Below, piece after piece: positions 1 through 7,908 of a stretch of DNA of 64,000 bases (positions within the stretch are counted from its first letter, which is position 1; each line of letters starts with the position of its first letter). The notes under the pieces were generated by a model that saw nothing but the letters and a program-made list of their open reading frames with translations, had not been told where the DNA came from and made no database searches. The translations under genes and the position numbers were made by a program. The DNA is taken from assembly GCF_028885415.1 (NCBI RefSeq), contig NZ_CP118527.1:6262001-6326000 (forward strand). Direction: 5' to 3'. The DNA comes from Streptomyces coeruleorubidus (GTDB lineage: Bacteria; Actinomycetota; Actinomycetes; Streptomycetales; Streptomycetaceae).

Positions 1-188
1 GTCGAGTGCATATGGATCTCGTACTGCCGGACGTCGTCGGCCGACGGAGCCGCCTTGCGGGCGCTGTCGGCGGTGGCGTGCGTCGTCGTCGCGGTCAGGG
101 GCGCCGCGAGGGCGAGCGCGAGGAGGGCGGCGAGGGCGGCGGTGCGTCTGCCGGTGCGGGCACCGGAGCCTCGTATGCGGAGTCGCAT
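1..188 (-). CDS. Secreted protein, N-terminal 62 codons only
   Basis: The gene runs off the left edge; only the N-terminus is visible. It starts with ATG at 188, five bases after an AAGGAG ribosome site. Residues 1-38 look like a signal peptide: an Arg-rich n-region (RTGRR), a hydrophobic core (AALAALLALALAAPLTA) and a likely cleavage site after THA. The next residues are polar and give no family assignment. It is divergent from the LuxR regulator at 462, with about 270 bp between them in which I see no clear promoter. Confidence 0.7.
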   Translation of the reverse strand, partial: MRLRIRGSGARTGRRTAALAALLALALAAPLTATTTHATADSARKAAPSADDVRQYEIHMHS

Positions 189-461
189 GAAATCTCCTTG
201 TGGGAGGTGGGGTTGTTCACTGCGACGTACGTGGTGCGGGTGGCGCACATCGTTCTGCCAATGGCATGAGCAGGTCAAGACCGAAAGCGGACGCGCAGTG
301 TACGCGTGCGGCGTGGCGGTCGAGCTGTCCCGGCGGAAGTGCACCCACGGGTGTGACCCGGGCGTGCATATATGTACGTGGCGGGGGAGAGTGAGGGTCC
401 GCGCAAGAGGAGCCGGAGTGCCCGGATCCTCGGAGAACACCCCCCAGAGGACTGGCTGCTC

Positions 462-3224
462 ATGGGCGGATCAGCGCCACGACGGGACCACCAGCTGCCG
501 GTCGAGACGACCAGTTTCGTCGACCGGCGTGGCGAACTGACCCAGGGCCGCGAGCTGTTGGCCCGCGCACGGCTGGTGACGCTGACCGGGCCGGGCGGCG
601 TCGGCAAGACCCGGCTCGCCGCGCGCATCGCGGCCCGGGTGCAGCGGGCCTTCCCGGACGGCGTGCGCTTCGTGCACCTCTCCGGGCTGCACGACCCGGC
701 GCTCGTGCCGCTCGCCGCCGCCGACGCGCTGGGGCTGCACGACCACTCCGCCCAGCCGCCGCTGGACGCCCTCGTCGAGCAGGTGCGGGACCGGCGGCTG
801 CTGCTCGTCGTCGACAACTGCGAGCACCTGGCGGGCGCCTGTGCGCACCTCGCCGCGGCGCTGCTGCACGGCACCGGGGGTGTCCGGATCCTCGCCACCA
901 GCCGGCACCGGCTCGGCCTCACCGAGGAGCACCTGCTGGAGGTGCGGCCGCTGCCGGTGCCCGACCCGGACGGCGACCTCTCCGCCGCCGAGGCCTTCCC
1001 GGCCCTCACGCTCTTCGCCGACCGGGCCGCCGCGGTCACCCCCGGCTTCCGCCTCACCCCGGACAACCGCGCCTCCGTGGCCCGTCTGTGCCGCCGCCTG
1101 GACGGCCTCCCCCTCGCCATCGAACTCGCCGCCGTCCGCATGCGCGTCCTCGACGTCGACCAGCTCCTGGACCGCCTCGACGACCGCTACCGCTTCCTCA
1201 CCACCGGCAGCCCCGCCGCCCTGCCCCGCCACCAGACCCTGCGAGCGGCGGTCGCCTGGAGCCACGACCTGTGCACCGCCTCCGAGCAGGCGGTGTGGGC
1301 CCGGCTGTCGGTCCTGGCGGGCAGCTTCGACCTGGAGACGGCGGAGGCGGTGTGCGCGGACGACACCGGGGAGCCGGAGGCCGGGTGGGGAACGGGCCTG
1401 GCGCCGACGGAGGGTCTCGTGCGGGGTGGCGGAAACCTGGCCGGCGGGCCGTTCGTGGGTGGCGTCCAGGGCGGAGCACCTTCCGCCGTGCCGTCGGGCG
1501 GCGCCCGGTTCGCGCGCGGCTCCGGTGAACCTACCCGGCCCGCACGAGCGCTCGCCGGGACCCTGACACTGCCCCCGCTCGACGGGGGTCCGGGGAACGC
1601 GGTGCCGCCCGTGCCGGGTCCGCCCGGCGCGCCCGTGCCGTTGCCCGTGATGCGCCCCGAGTCCCTCATCGCCTCCCGCCCCGAGGGCAGCACCGTCGAC
1701 GGGCTGACGCTGCCCACGCCCGTGCCCCACCCAGGCGGCCTCGCCTCGCCCCCGCCGCCCGCAGACACCGCAGGCGCCCTGGCTGCCCGATGGCCTGCCC
1801 CGGCCCTTCATGCCGACGACGTGCTCGACGCCGTCGCCGGGCTCGTGGACAAGTCCGTGTTGTGCCGGGAGCCGGGGCCCGGTGGGGTGCGGTACCGGAT
1901 GCTCGACACGCTGCGGCAGTACGGGCTGGAGCAGTTGCGGCCGGCCGTCGGGGAGGAGGACGCTGTCCGGCGGCGGCAGCGGGACCGGATGCTGCGGTGG
2001 GTCGAGGAGTGTGAGCGCGGCTGGTTCGGGCCCGGGCAGCCGGAGACCGTCGCCCGGCTGCGTGCCGACCGGGACAACCTGCGCGCCGCCCTCGACTTCA
2101 GCCTCTCCACGCCGGGCGAGGCACTCGCCGGGCTGCGGCTCGCCGGCACCCTCTGGTTCTACTGGCACGCCTGCGGCGCCCCGCGCGAGGGCCTGTACTG
2201 GCTCGACCGGGCCCTGGGCGCCAACCCGGAGCCGACCCCGGAGCGGGCCCGCGGCCTGTGGGTCGCCGGGCTGCTCGCCGCCGCCACCCAGGACTTCCCC
2301 CGCGGCCGCCGGCACGCCAGGGACGCCCTCGCCCTCGCCCGGCTCCTGGGCGACGCCGCCGAGGCCGCCCACGCCGAGTACGTCATCGGCGTCCTGAGGC
2401 TGTTCGGCGACGACCTGCCCGGCGCGCTGCGGCACTTCGAGACCACCGTCGCCCGCGGCCCCGTGCCCGGCCAGCACCTCAGCGTCGTAGGCCTCGGCCA
2501 GGTCGAACTCGCCTGCGCGCTGGGGTTCCTGGGCGAGGCCGACCGGGCCGTCGAGGTGTGCGAGCGGGCCCTCGGGCTGTGCGAGCGGCACGGCGAGCAG
2601 TGGGTACGGTCGTACGTGCTGCGCATGCTCGCCCTCGCGCACAGCGTGCGCCGCGACTGGGCCCGGGCCGAGCGGCACGCCCGCGAGGCCCTGCGTCTCA
2701 AGCTCGCCGTCCACGACGTCATAGGCATCGCCCTCACCCTGGACCTGCTCGCGTCGATCGCCACCGAACGCGGCGCCCACCGGCACGCGGCCGTGCTGCT
2801 GGGCGGCGCCGACCGCGTCTGGGCCGACATCGACGCCGCCCGCTGGGGCGCGCACACCCTCAACTCCGTACGCCGGGACAGCGAGGAGCGGGCCTGCCGG
2901 GCCCTGGGACGGGAGGCCTTCGAACGGGCCCACCGGCGCGGCGGGAACCTCGGCCTCGCCGAACTCGTCGGCCACGCGCTCCAGGAACCGGCCCGCCCGC
3001 ACCCCGGTGGGTCCCGGGCCCCGCACGACGACACCGCGGTCCGTCTCACCCGCCGCGAGACCGAGGTCGCCCGGCTCGTCGCCGAAGGCCTCGCCAACCA
3101 GCAGATCGCCGACCGTCTGGTGATCGCCCGCCGCACCGCCGAAGGCCATGTCGAACGCATCCTCAGCAAGCTCGGCTTCAGCAACCGCAGCCAGATCGCC
3201 GCCTGGGTGACGGCACAGCGCTGA
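462..3224 (+). CDS. LuxR-family regulator with NB-ARC/AAA ATPase and TPR-like repeats
   Basis: About 920 residues, a typical size for large ATP-dependent LuxR (LAL-like) regulators. The N-terminus has the usual lead-in to an ATPase domain, with Walker A GPGGVGKT at residues 43-50. A helical, TPR-like middle (about 500-840) follows, then a C-terminal LuxR helix-turn-helix (TRRETEVARLVAEGLANQQI and onward). The ATG at 462 is chosen because it sits just before the conserved LPVETTSFVDRR stretch; an in-frame upstream ATG exists at 372. Residues about 300-445 are a Pro/Gly/Ala-rich insertion between the ATPase and the DVLDAVAGLVDKSV helix, unusual for the family. Target genes are unknown; the next two genes are candidates by position. 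Confidence 0.88.
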   Translation: MGGSAPRRDHQLPVETTSFVDRRGELTQGRELLARARLVTLTGPGGVGKTRLAARIAARVQRAFPDGVRFVHLSGLHDPALVPLAAADALGLHDHSAQPPLDALVEQVRDRRLLLVVDNCEHLAGACAHLAAALLHGTGGVRILATSRHRLGLTEEHLLEVRPLPVPDPDGDLSAAEAFPALTLFADRAAAVTPGFRLTPDNRASVARLCRRLDGLPLAIELAAVRMRVLDVDQLLDRLDDRYRFLTTGSPAALPRHQTLRAAVAWSHDLCTASEQAVWARLSVLAGSFDLETAEAVCADDTGEPEAGWGTGLAPTEGLVRGGGNLAGGPFVGGVQGGAPSAVPSGGARFARGSGEPTRPARALAGTLTLPPLDGGPGNAVPPVPGPPGAPVPLPVMRPESLIASRPEGSTVDGLTLPTPVPHPGGLASPPPPADTAGALAARWPAPALHADDVLDAVAGLVDKSVLCREPGPGGVRYRMLDTLRQYGLEQLRPAVGEEDAVRRRQRDRMLRWVEECERGWFGPGQPETVARLRADRDNLRAALDFSLSTPGEALAGLRLAGTLWFYWHACGAPREGLYWLDRALGANPEPTPERARGLWVAGLLAAATQDFPRGRRHARDALALARLLGDAAEAAHAEYVIGVLRLFGDDLPGALRHFETTVARGPVPGQHLSVVGLGQVELACALGFLGEADRAVEVCERALGLCERHGEQWVRSYVLRMLALAHSVRRDWARAERHAREALRLKLAVHDVIGIALTLDLLASIATERGAHRHAAVLLGGADRVWADIDAARWGAHTLNSVRRDSEERACRALGREAFERAHRRGGNLGLAELVGHALQEPARPHPGGSRAPHDDTAVRLTRRETEVARLVAEGLANQQIADRLVIARRTAEGHVERILSKLGFSNRSQIAAWVTAQR

Positions 3225-3274
3225 CCCGCCCTGCCGCAGAACCCCGCCCGTACCGCAGACCTCGAGGGGAACCC

Positions 3275-4186
3275 ATGACCACCCGACAGCCCCCCACGCC
3301 CGCCGCGTTCGACCACCGCATGGCCGTCTTCGACACCGACGACGACTTCGTGGCCGCCGCCCTGCCCTTCCTCGGCGAAGGCCTCGCCGCTCCGGACGAA
3401 CCACCCCCCGTGGCCATCGCCGACCCCCGCAACCTGGACCTGCTGCGGGACGCCCTCGGCGGGGACGCGAAGGACGTCACCTGCATCCCGCACACCGACT
3501 GGTACACCGGCTCCGCCGCCAACGCCGTCGCCCAGGCCGCCTCCTACCTCACCGCCCACGCCGCACCCGGCGGCCGGATCCACCTGCTCATGGAACCCGT
3601 ATGGAGCGGCCGCGCCGGCCGCTCGGCCCGCGAGACCACCGAGTGGATCCGCTACGAGGCCCTCGCCAACCTCCTCTTCGCGCCCATGGCCACGACCGCC
3701 CTGTGCGCGTACGGCATCCGCACCGCCGGGCCCGCCGTCGTCGCCGCGGCCCGCCGCGCCCACCCCGGCACGGAGGTGTACCAGGACCCGGTGCGGCTCG
3801 CGGCCGAACTCGACGCCGTACCGCTGCCGCTGCCCCCGGCCGGCGCTGAGCCCCTGGCCGAGCCGCGCGCCGCGGCCGTGCAGGCCTGGGCGGAGGGGCG
3901 GGGGCTGCCCGCCGCCGACGCCGAGTTGTTCGCCACGGCCGTCGCTCAGACGGCGGCGGCCCTGGCGCCCCTCGACGGCACCGCCCTGCTGTGGGGCGAG
4001 GCGCCCGCCTGCGTCTGCGAACTGCGCTCGGCCCGCCCCGTCGGCGACCCGCTCGCCGGCTTCGTCGCGCCACCGCCCACCGGCCCGGAACCCGGCCCGG
4101 GCCTGTGGTACGCGCGCCAGGTCTGCGCGTACGTGGACATCCGCGACGACGCCGGGGGAGCCACGGTCCGCCTCCAGTACGGGTGA
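3275..4186 (+). CDS. MEDS-domain sensory protein
   Basis: 303 residues starting at ATG 3275, with GAGGGG a few bases upstream. The first 190 residues have the layout of a MEDS (DcmR-type sensory) domain: FDTDDDFVAAALPFL at the front, then a region around HTDWYTG, an HLLMEPVW strand and an EALANLLFA helix. Streptomyces proteins of this kind often carry a C-terminal HATPase-like portion, and residues 215-303 could be a degenerate one, but the N and G boxes are not convincing. It lies 50 bp after the LuxR gene and upstream of an anti-sigma-type ATPase, which suggests a signalling group. Confidence 0.65.
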   Translation: MTTRQPPTPAAFDHRMAVFDTDDDFVAAALPFLGEGLAAPDEPPPVAIADPRNLDLLRDALGGDAKDVTCIPHTDWYTGSAANAVAQAASYLTAHAAPGGRIHLLMEPVWSGRAGRSARETTEWIRYEALANLLFAPMATTALCAYGIRTAGPAVVAAARRAHPGTEVYQDPVRLAAELDAVPLPLPPAGAEPLAEPRAAAVQAWAEGRGLPAADAELFATAVAQTAAALAPLDGTALLWGEAPACVCELRSARPVGDPLAGFVAPPPTGPEPGPGLWYARQVCAYVDIRDDAGGATVRLQYG

Positions 4187-4263
4187 CCCCACCCGCACAT
4201 GCAGGTAGGGGATCGGGTAGTCCTCCCCCTGTGCCGGGCCGGCCCCCGGGACACCCTGGAGCC

Positions 4264-4746
4264 ATGCTGCAATTCTCCGGGCCCCACCTCCCGGACCCCG
4301 ACGCCAGGCACGGCCCGTTCCCGCAACCACCCCTGGGGGCAGGCCACCTGAGCGTCGAGTACGCCCCGGAGCCCTGCGCCGTCCGCGAGGCACGCGCACA
4401 GGTGCGCAGGCAGTTGGAGGGATGGGGGCTCGCGGAGCGCGGTGAGGTGGCGGACGTGGCTGAACTGCTCGTCGGCGAACTGGCCACCAACGCCCTGGTG
4501 CACGCCGAGAGCCGCTTCCGGCTCATACTCTTCGCCGCGCACGGCGTACTGCGCTGCGAGGTCGCCGACACCGAACGCCGCGTCCCCCGGGTCCTGGACG
4601 CCGGCACGGGGGAGAGCGGCCGCGGGATGTTCCTGGTGGACGCGCTGGCCCAGCGCTGGGGCTGCCACCGGGACGGGCCGGGCAAGACCGTGTGGTTCGA
4701 GCTCGGCACGTGCGGATCGGACGGCTGTGGTCGGCGACAGCCGTGA
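4264..4746 (+). CDS. ATP-binding anti-sigma-factor-like protein (HATPase_c)
   Basis: 160 residues, the usual size of small Streptomyces RsbW/SpoIIAB-like serine kinases. The GHKL fold is visible: the N box is VAELLVGELATNALVHA (about residues 66-82), followed by a strand ending in LRCEVADTE and then SGRGMFLVDALAQRWG with a G-rich lid. The gene follows the MEDS protein by 77 bp on the same strand. Such proteins bind sigma factors or anti-anti-sigma partners; the partner is not in view. The phosphatase at the right end of the window has a similar domain but is 57 kb away. Confidence 0.8.
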   Translation: MLQFSGPHLPDPDARHGPFPQPPLGAGHLSVEYAPEPCAVREARAQVRRQLEGWGLAERGEVADVAELLVGELATNALVHAESRFRLILFAAHGVLRCEVADTERRVPRVLDAGTGESGRGMFLVDALAQRWGCHRDGPGKTVWFELGTCGSDGCGRRQP

Positions 4747-4902
4747 CGCTCCGCTGGGCAGGACCCCAGGCCGGGCCCCGGCGGTGTGCCCAGCCGGGGC
4801 CTGTCCCGGGCCCCGTTCGGGAAGGTGCCTTGTACGCGCATCACGTGAAGATCCGGTCACGCCCTCTTGTCCCACAGGCGCCTTTGGGCTTTCTTGACCT
4901 GC

Positions 4903-6219
4903 ATGGCGGACACCACGGGAAACACCACGGACCACGAGGCGTCGCAACACCCCCCGCAGCGTAAGGCGAGTTGGAAGTACATCGGCCCGGGCATCGTCGT
5001 CGCGGCGACCGGTGTCGGCGCCGGCGACCTGGTCGCCACGCTGATCGCGGGCAGCAACTTCGGTTACACCCTCCTGTGGGCCGCGATCATCGGCTGCCTG
5101 GTGAAGATCTCGCTGGCCGAGGCGGCGGGCCGCTGGCATCTGTCCACGGGCCGCACCCTGTTCGACGGCTGGGCCAGCCTCGGCCGCTGGACCACCTGGT
5201 TCTTCGCCGTCTACGTCGTGGTCTGGGGCTTCGTCTACGGCGCGGCGGCGATGTCGTCGAGCGCGCTGCCGCTCCAGGCGCTGTTCCCCGACGTGATGGA
5301 CCTGAAGTGGTGGGGCATCGCCTGCGGTCTGGTCGGTCTGGTCTTCGTCTGGTTCAACAAGTACGCGGTGTTCGAGAAGGTCATGACGGTCCTGGTGGGC
5401 GTCATGTTCCTGGTGACGGTGTACCTGGCGATCCGCGTCACGCCCAACATCCCCGACGCGTTCGCGGGCCTGCTGCCGGTGCTGCCCGACGAGAAGGACT
5501 CGATCCTCAACACCCTGGGTCTGATCGGCGGCGTCGGCGGCACGATCACCCTCGCGGCCTACGGCTACTGGGTCAACGCCAAGGGCTGGACCGATACCGG
5601 CTGGATGAAGGTCATGCGCCTGGACAACCGCGTCGCCTACGCCACGACCGGCATCTTCGTGATCGCCATGCTCTTCGTCGGCGCGGAGCTCCTGCACTCG
5701 GCGAACATCGCGATCGCGAGCGGCGACAAGGGCCTGATCCAGCTCGGCGACATCCTGGAGAAGGAGTACGGCACGGCGACGGCGAAGTTCTTCCTGATCG
5801 GCTTCTTCGCCACGTCCTTCACCTCGCTGATCGGCGTCTGGCACGGCGTGAGCCTGATGTTCGCCGACTTCGTGGCCCGGCTGTCGGGCAAGGGACAGGC
5901 CAAGGGCGAGGAGGTCGCCTCGGGGACACGCGAACGCTCCTGGCCCTTCCGCGCCTACCTGCTCTGGCTGACCTTCCCGCCCATGATCCTCCTCTTCGAG
6001 GGCCAGCCCTTCCGGCTGATCATCATCTACGGCGTCCTCGGCGCGGCCTTCCTGCCCTTCCTCGCCGGCACGCTGATCTGGCTCCTGAACTCCCCCCGCA
6101 CACCCAGGGAATGGCGCAACGGCCCGCTCAGCAACGCGATGCTCGGCGTCGCGGGCCTGCTGTTCCTGATCCTGTGCGTGAAGCAGATCTGGGACCAGCC
6201 GTGGGGGGAGTTCTTCTAG
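4903..6219 (+). CDS. Nramp-family divalent-metal-transporter-like protein lacking DPGN and MPH motifs
   Basis: 438 residues from ATG 4903 (a TTG at 4867 is an alternative). About eleven hydrophobic segments with the Nramp/LeuT-type arrangement. The first segment begins GPGIVVAATGVGAGDLVA (residues 28-45), where classical Nramp proteins have DPGN; here the region reads GAGD. In the sixth segment, where classical members have MPH, this one reads LAAYGYWVNAKGW (about 217-229). The core metal ligands of characterised manganese/iron transporters are therefore absent, so the substrate is uncertain: another divalent ion, or a different solute. No Mn- or Fe-responsive operator was recognised upstream. 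Confidence 0.75.
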   Translation: MADTTGNTTDHEASQHPPQRKASWKYIGPGIVVAATGVGAGDLVATLIAGSNFGYTLLWAAIIGCLVKISLAEAAGRWHLSTGRTLFDGWASLGRWTTWFFAVYVVVWGFVYGAAAMSSSALPLQALFPDVMDLKWWGIACGLVGLVFVWFNKYAVFEKVMTVLVGVMFLVTVYLAIRVTPNIPDAFAGLLPVLPDEKDSILNTLGLIGGVGGTITLAAYGYWVNAKGWTDTGWMKVMRLDNRVAYATTGIFVIAMLFVGAELLHSANIAIASGDKGLIQLGDILEKEYGTATAKFFLIGFFATSFTSLIGVWHGVSLMFADFVARLSGKGQAKGEEVASGTRERSWPFRAYLLWLTFPPMILLFEGQPFRLIIIYGVLGAAFLPFLAGTLIWLLNSPRTPREWRNGPLSNAMLGVAGLLFLILCVKQIWDQPWGEFF

Positions 6220-6224
6220 AGACG

Positions 6225-6495
6225 CGGTGCGAGGAAGGAGTACGACGTCGAGGCCGCCAGGCCGGTCACCGTGGCGGACGTGCGAGACCGCCGCCACCTG
6301 CGTGCCGTCGCGGTAGACGGTGTAACCCGTCGCGCCGGAGACCGCGTTCCACGCCGACGACACCGACGAGGACGTCGTACCCGAGACGTTCAGACCGCTC
6401 GGCGCGGCCGGGATCCGTCGGGCCCGGGTCCGTGCCGCCGCCCCCGTCGGGGCCGAACACCGACACCTCGTCCGCGTAGTACGCCGCCGTGCATC
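6225..6495 (-). pseudogene. Relic of a secreted glycosidase-type protein (linker plus FN3 domain)
   Basis: No intact frame. Reading leftward, one frame gives YYADEVSVFGPDGGGGTDPG, like the end of a carbohydrate-binding module and a Gly/Pro linker. After a frame change comes an FN3 beginning (PAAPSGLNVSGTTSSSVSSA, then YTVYRDGTQVAA). After a second frame change comes TSATVTGLAASTSYSFLAP, the expected next FN3 strands, ending at a stop. Together they form one FN3 domain broken by two frameshifts, as in Streptomyces chitinases and other extracellular hydrolases. Catalytic parts are missing. Confidence 0.65.
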
Positions 6496-6511
6496 CAGAC
6501 CGACACCACTG

Positions 6512-6901
6512 TCAAGAGGCCCAGACCAACCTGTCCAGCAGCAGCCCCATCGCACACCCCGCCAGCAGCACACCCGTCGACATCCACAACGCCGGCCCCG
6601 CCGGGTCCAGCACACCCGGCCGCAGCGCCAGCAGCAGCACCTGCGCCGCCGCCGGAACCGCGCACGCCGCCGCCAGATGCCGCACCGGCATCTGACGCCA
6701 CGGCTCCGGATGCACCCGCGCCGCCGCCCACGTGGCGAGCACGACACACACCAGGTTCGGCAGGTGCACCAGCGCCAGCGCGGCACCGAACGAGCCGACG
6801 CCCCGCGGGCCGACCAACGGGCCGTACACCAGAGTCATCTGGACGTACTCGCTGACGACCAGGACCACGATGCCGACGGCCCAGCAGCGGACGAGCGCCA
6901 T
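6512..6901 (-). CDS. Small polytopic membrane protein
   Basis: 129 residues with about four hydrophobic segments (for example CWAVGIVVLVVSEYVQMTLV near the start and MSTGVLLAGCAMGLLLDRLV near the end). No family recognised. The start ATG overlaps the stop of the DUF3592 gene in the string TGATG, so it is probably translationally coupled as the last gene of the 9468-6512 operon. Confidence 0.6.
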   Translation of the reverse strand: MALVRCWAVGIVVLVVSEYVQMTLVYGPLVGPRGVGSFGAALALVHLPNLVCVVLATWAAARVHPEPWRQMPVRHLAAACAVPAAAQVLLLALRPGVLDPAGPALWMSTGVLLAGCAMGLLLDRLVWAS

Positions 6902-7332
6902 CAACCGCTCCCGAAGATCTCGAAGTAGAGCAGGACCGCGAAGCCCAGCGCGGCCATGCCGCAGCCCGCGACCAGGGCGAGAGCCTGGAGCACCGGGGAC
7001 CAGCTGCCCCGGCCCGCCACCGTCGCCGTGCCCTGCGGATCGCGCGGGTCGTAGGTGACGGTGACCCGGGTGCCCTTCGTCGTCGACCAGCCCGCCAGGT
7101 CCTCGAACTCGACCGGCGTGCCGTCGGCCGTACGGAAGGCGAAGAAGTGCCGCCTGGCGTCCGAGCGGTGGTACGGCTCCGTCTCCACCCGGACGCACTC
7201 GCCCTCCGCCCGCACCCCGCCCCGCAGTACCCGCGTCACCGTCACCAGCCGCCGCGCGTACTTCCACGACAGCGCGCCGAACAGCGCCACGAGCAGCGCG
7301 AGTACGACGTAACCGGCGCCCGGCACCTCCAT
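6901..7332 (-). CDS. DUF3592-type membrane protein
   Basis: 143 residues: an N-terminal membrane helix (VVLALLVALFGALSW), a soluble beta-rich middle with the DUF3592 signature of HFFAFRTADGTPVEF, GTRVTVTYDPRDPQ and ATV, then C-terminal helices from about residue 112. DUF3592 proteins are small membrane proteins of unknown role common in Streptomyces. The start is 2 bp after the stop of the lipoprotein gene, placing it in the same operon. Confidence 0.7.
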   Translation of the reverse strand: MEVPGAGYVVLALLVALFGALSWKYARRLVTVTRVLRGGVRAEGECVRVETEPYHRSDARRHFFAFRTADGTPVEFEDLAGWSTTKGTRVTVTYDPRDPQGTATVAGRGSWSPVLQALALVAGCGMAALGFAVLLYFEIFGSG

Positions 7333-7334
7333 GG

Positions 7335-7889
7335 CTAGTGCACCTCGACCGAGTCGATGATCCGGTCCAGGTCCCCGTCCGGCAGGGAACCCCGCTGCGC
7401 GTCGATCCGGACCGCGAAGGCGGAGTCGGTCGAGTCCAGCCCGGCCAGGATCACGCCCCCGACCGGGGTGCCCTTCGGCGGGCCGCCGTCCTCGCCGGTC
7501 GCCTTGAAGGTGAAGTCGATCCGCTTCGCCTCGTCCGCGCCGGCCAGCTCCACGTCCTTGTGGCCCTTGACGTCCGCGCCCATCTGGATGCCCGCCTCGG
7601 CGGCGATCGCGGCCTGCTCGGCGGAGTTCGCCTCGGTGAAGCCGAGCTGCACGGTGATGACCGAGACCTTCCTGCCGCCTTCCGTGCGCACCGCAGCCGC
7701 CGCGTTGTGCCTGCCGCGTTCGCCGGCGCCCTGCTCCTCGTAGCCCTTCGGGTACGAGACGTCGACGCCCTTGGTCCTCAGGGTGCCCCAACCGTCGGGC
7801 ACCGAGCCCGCCTCGGAGCTCGCGCAGCCGGTCAGGGCCACGGCGGTCGTCAGCAGGGCGGCGGCCAGATGGGCACGGCGGGTCTTCAT
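7335..7889 (-). CDS. Lipoprotein of unknown function
   Basis: 184 residues. The N-terminus has a signal peptide with lipobox ALTGC (Cys at about residue 22), so it is likely anchored on the outer face of the membrane. The mature part has a short fold with GWGTLRTKGVDVSYPKGYEE and a C-terminal DLDRIIDSVEV helix, a shape seen in small Streptomyces lipoproteins; no function is known. It lies 19 bp downstream of the pilin-leader ectodomain gene and may be a partner or anchor for it. Confidence 0.65.
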   Translation of the reverse strand: MKTRRAHLAAALLTTAVALTGCASSEAGSVPDGWGTLRTKGVDVSYPKGYEEQGAGERGRHNAAAAVRTEGGRKVSVITVQLGFTEANSAEQAAIAAEAGIQMGADVKGHKDVELAGADEAKRIDFTFKATGEDGGPPKGTPVGGVILAGLDSTDSAFAVRIDAQRGSLPDGDLDRIIDSVEVH

Positions 7890-7908
7890 CGGCTTGGGCT
7901 CCGTCTCG

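Noticed and set aside
471..3404. Long open frames antisense to the LuxR gene
   Set aside because: High-GC codon bias creates long antisense frames; they lack ribosome sites, family motifs and Streptomyces third-position pattern.
3946..6786. Long minus-strand frame spanning several plus-strand genes
   Set aside because: Only its short FN3-like part (6225-6495) has homology-like content; the rest is a shadow of the HATPase and transporter genes.
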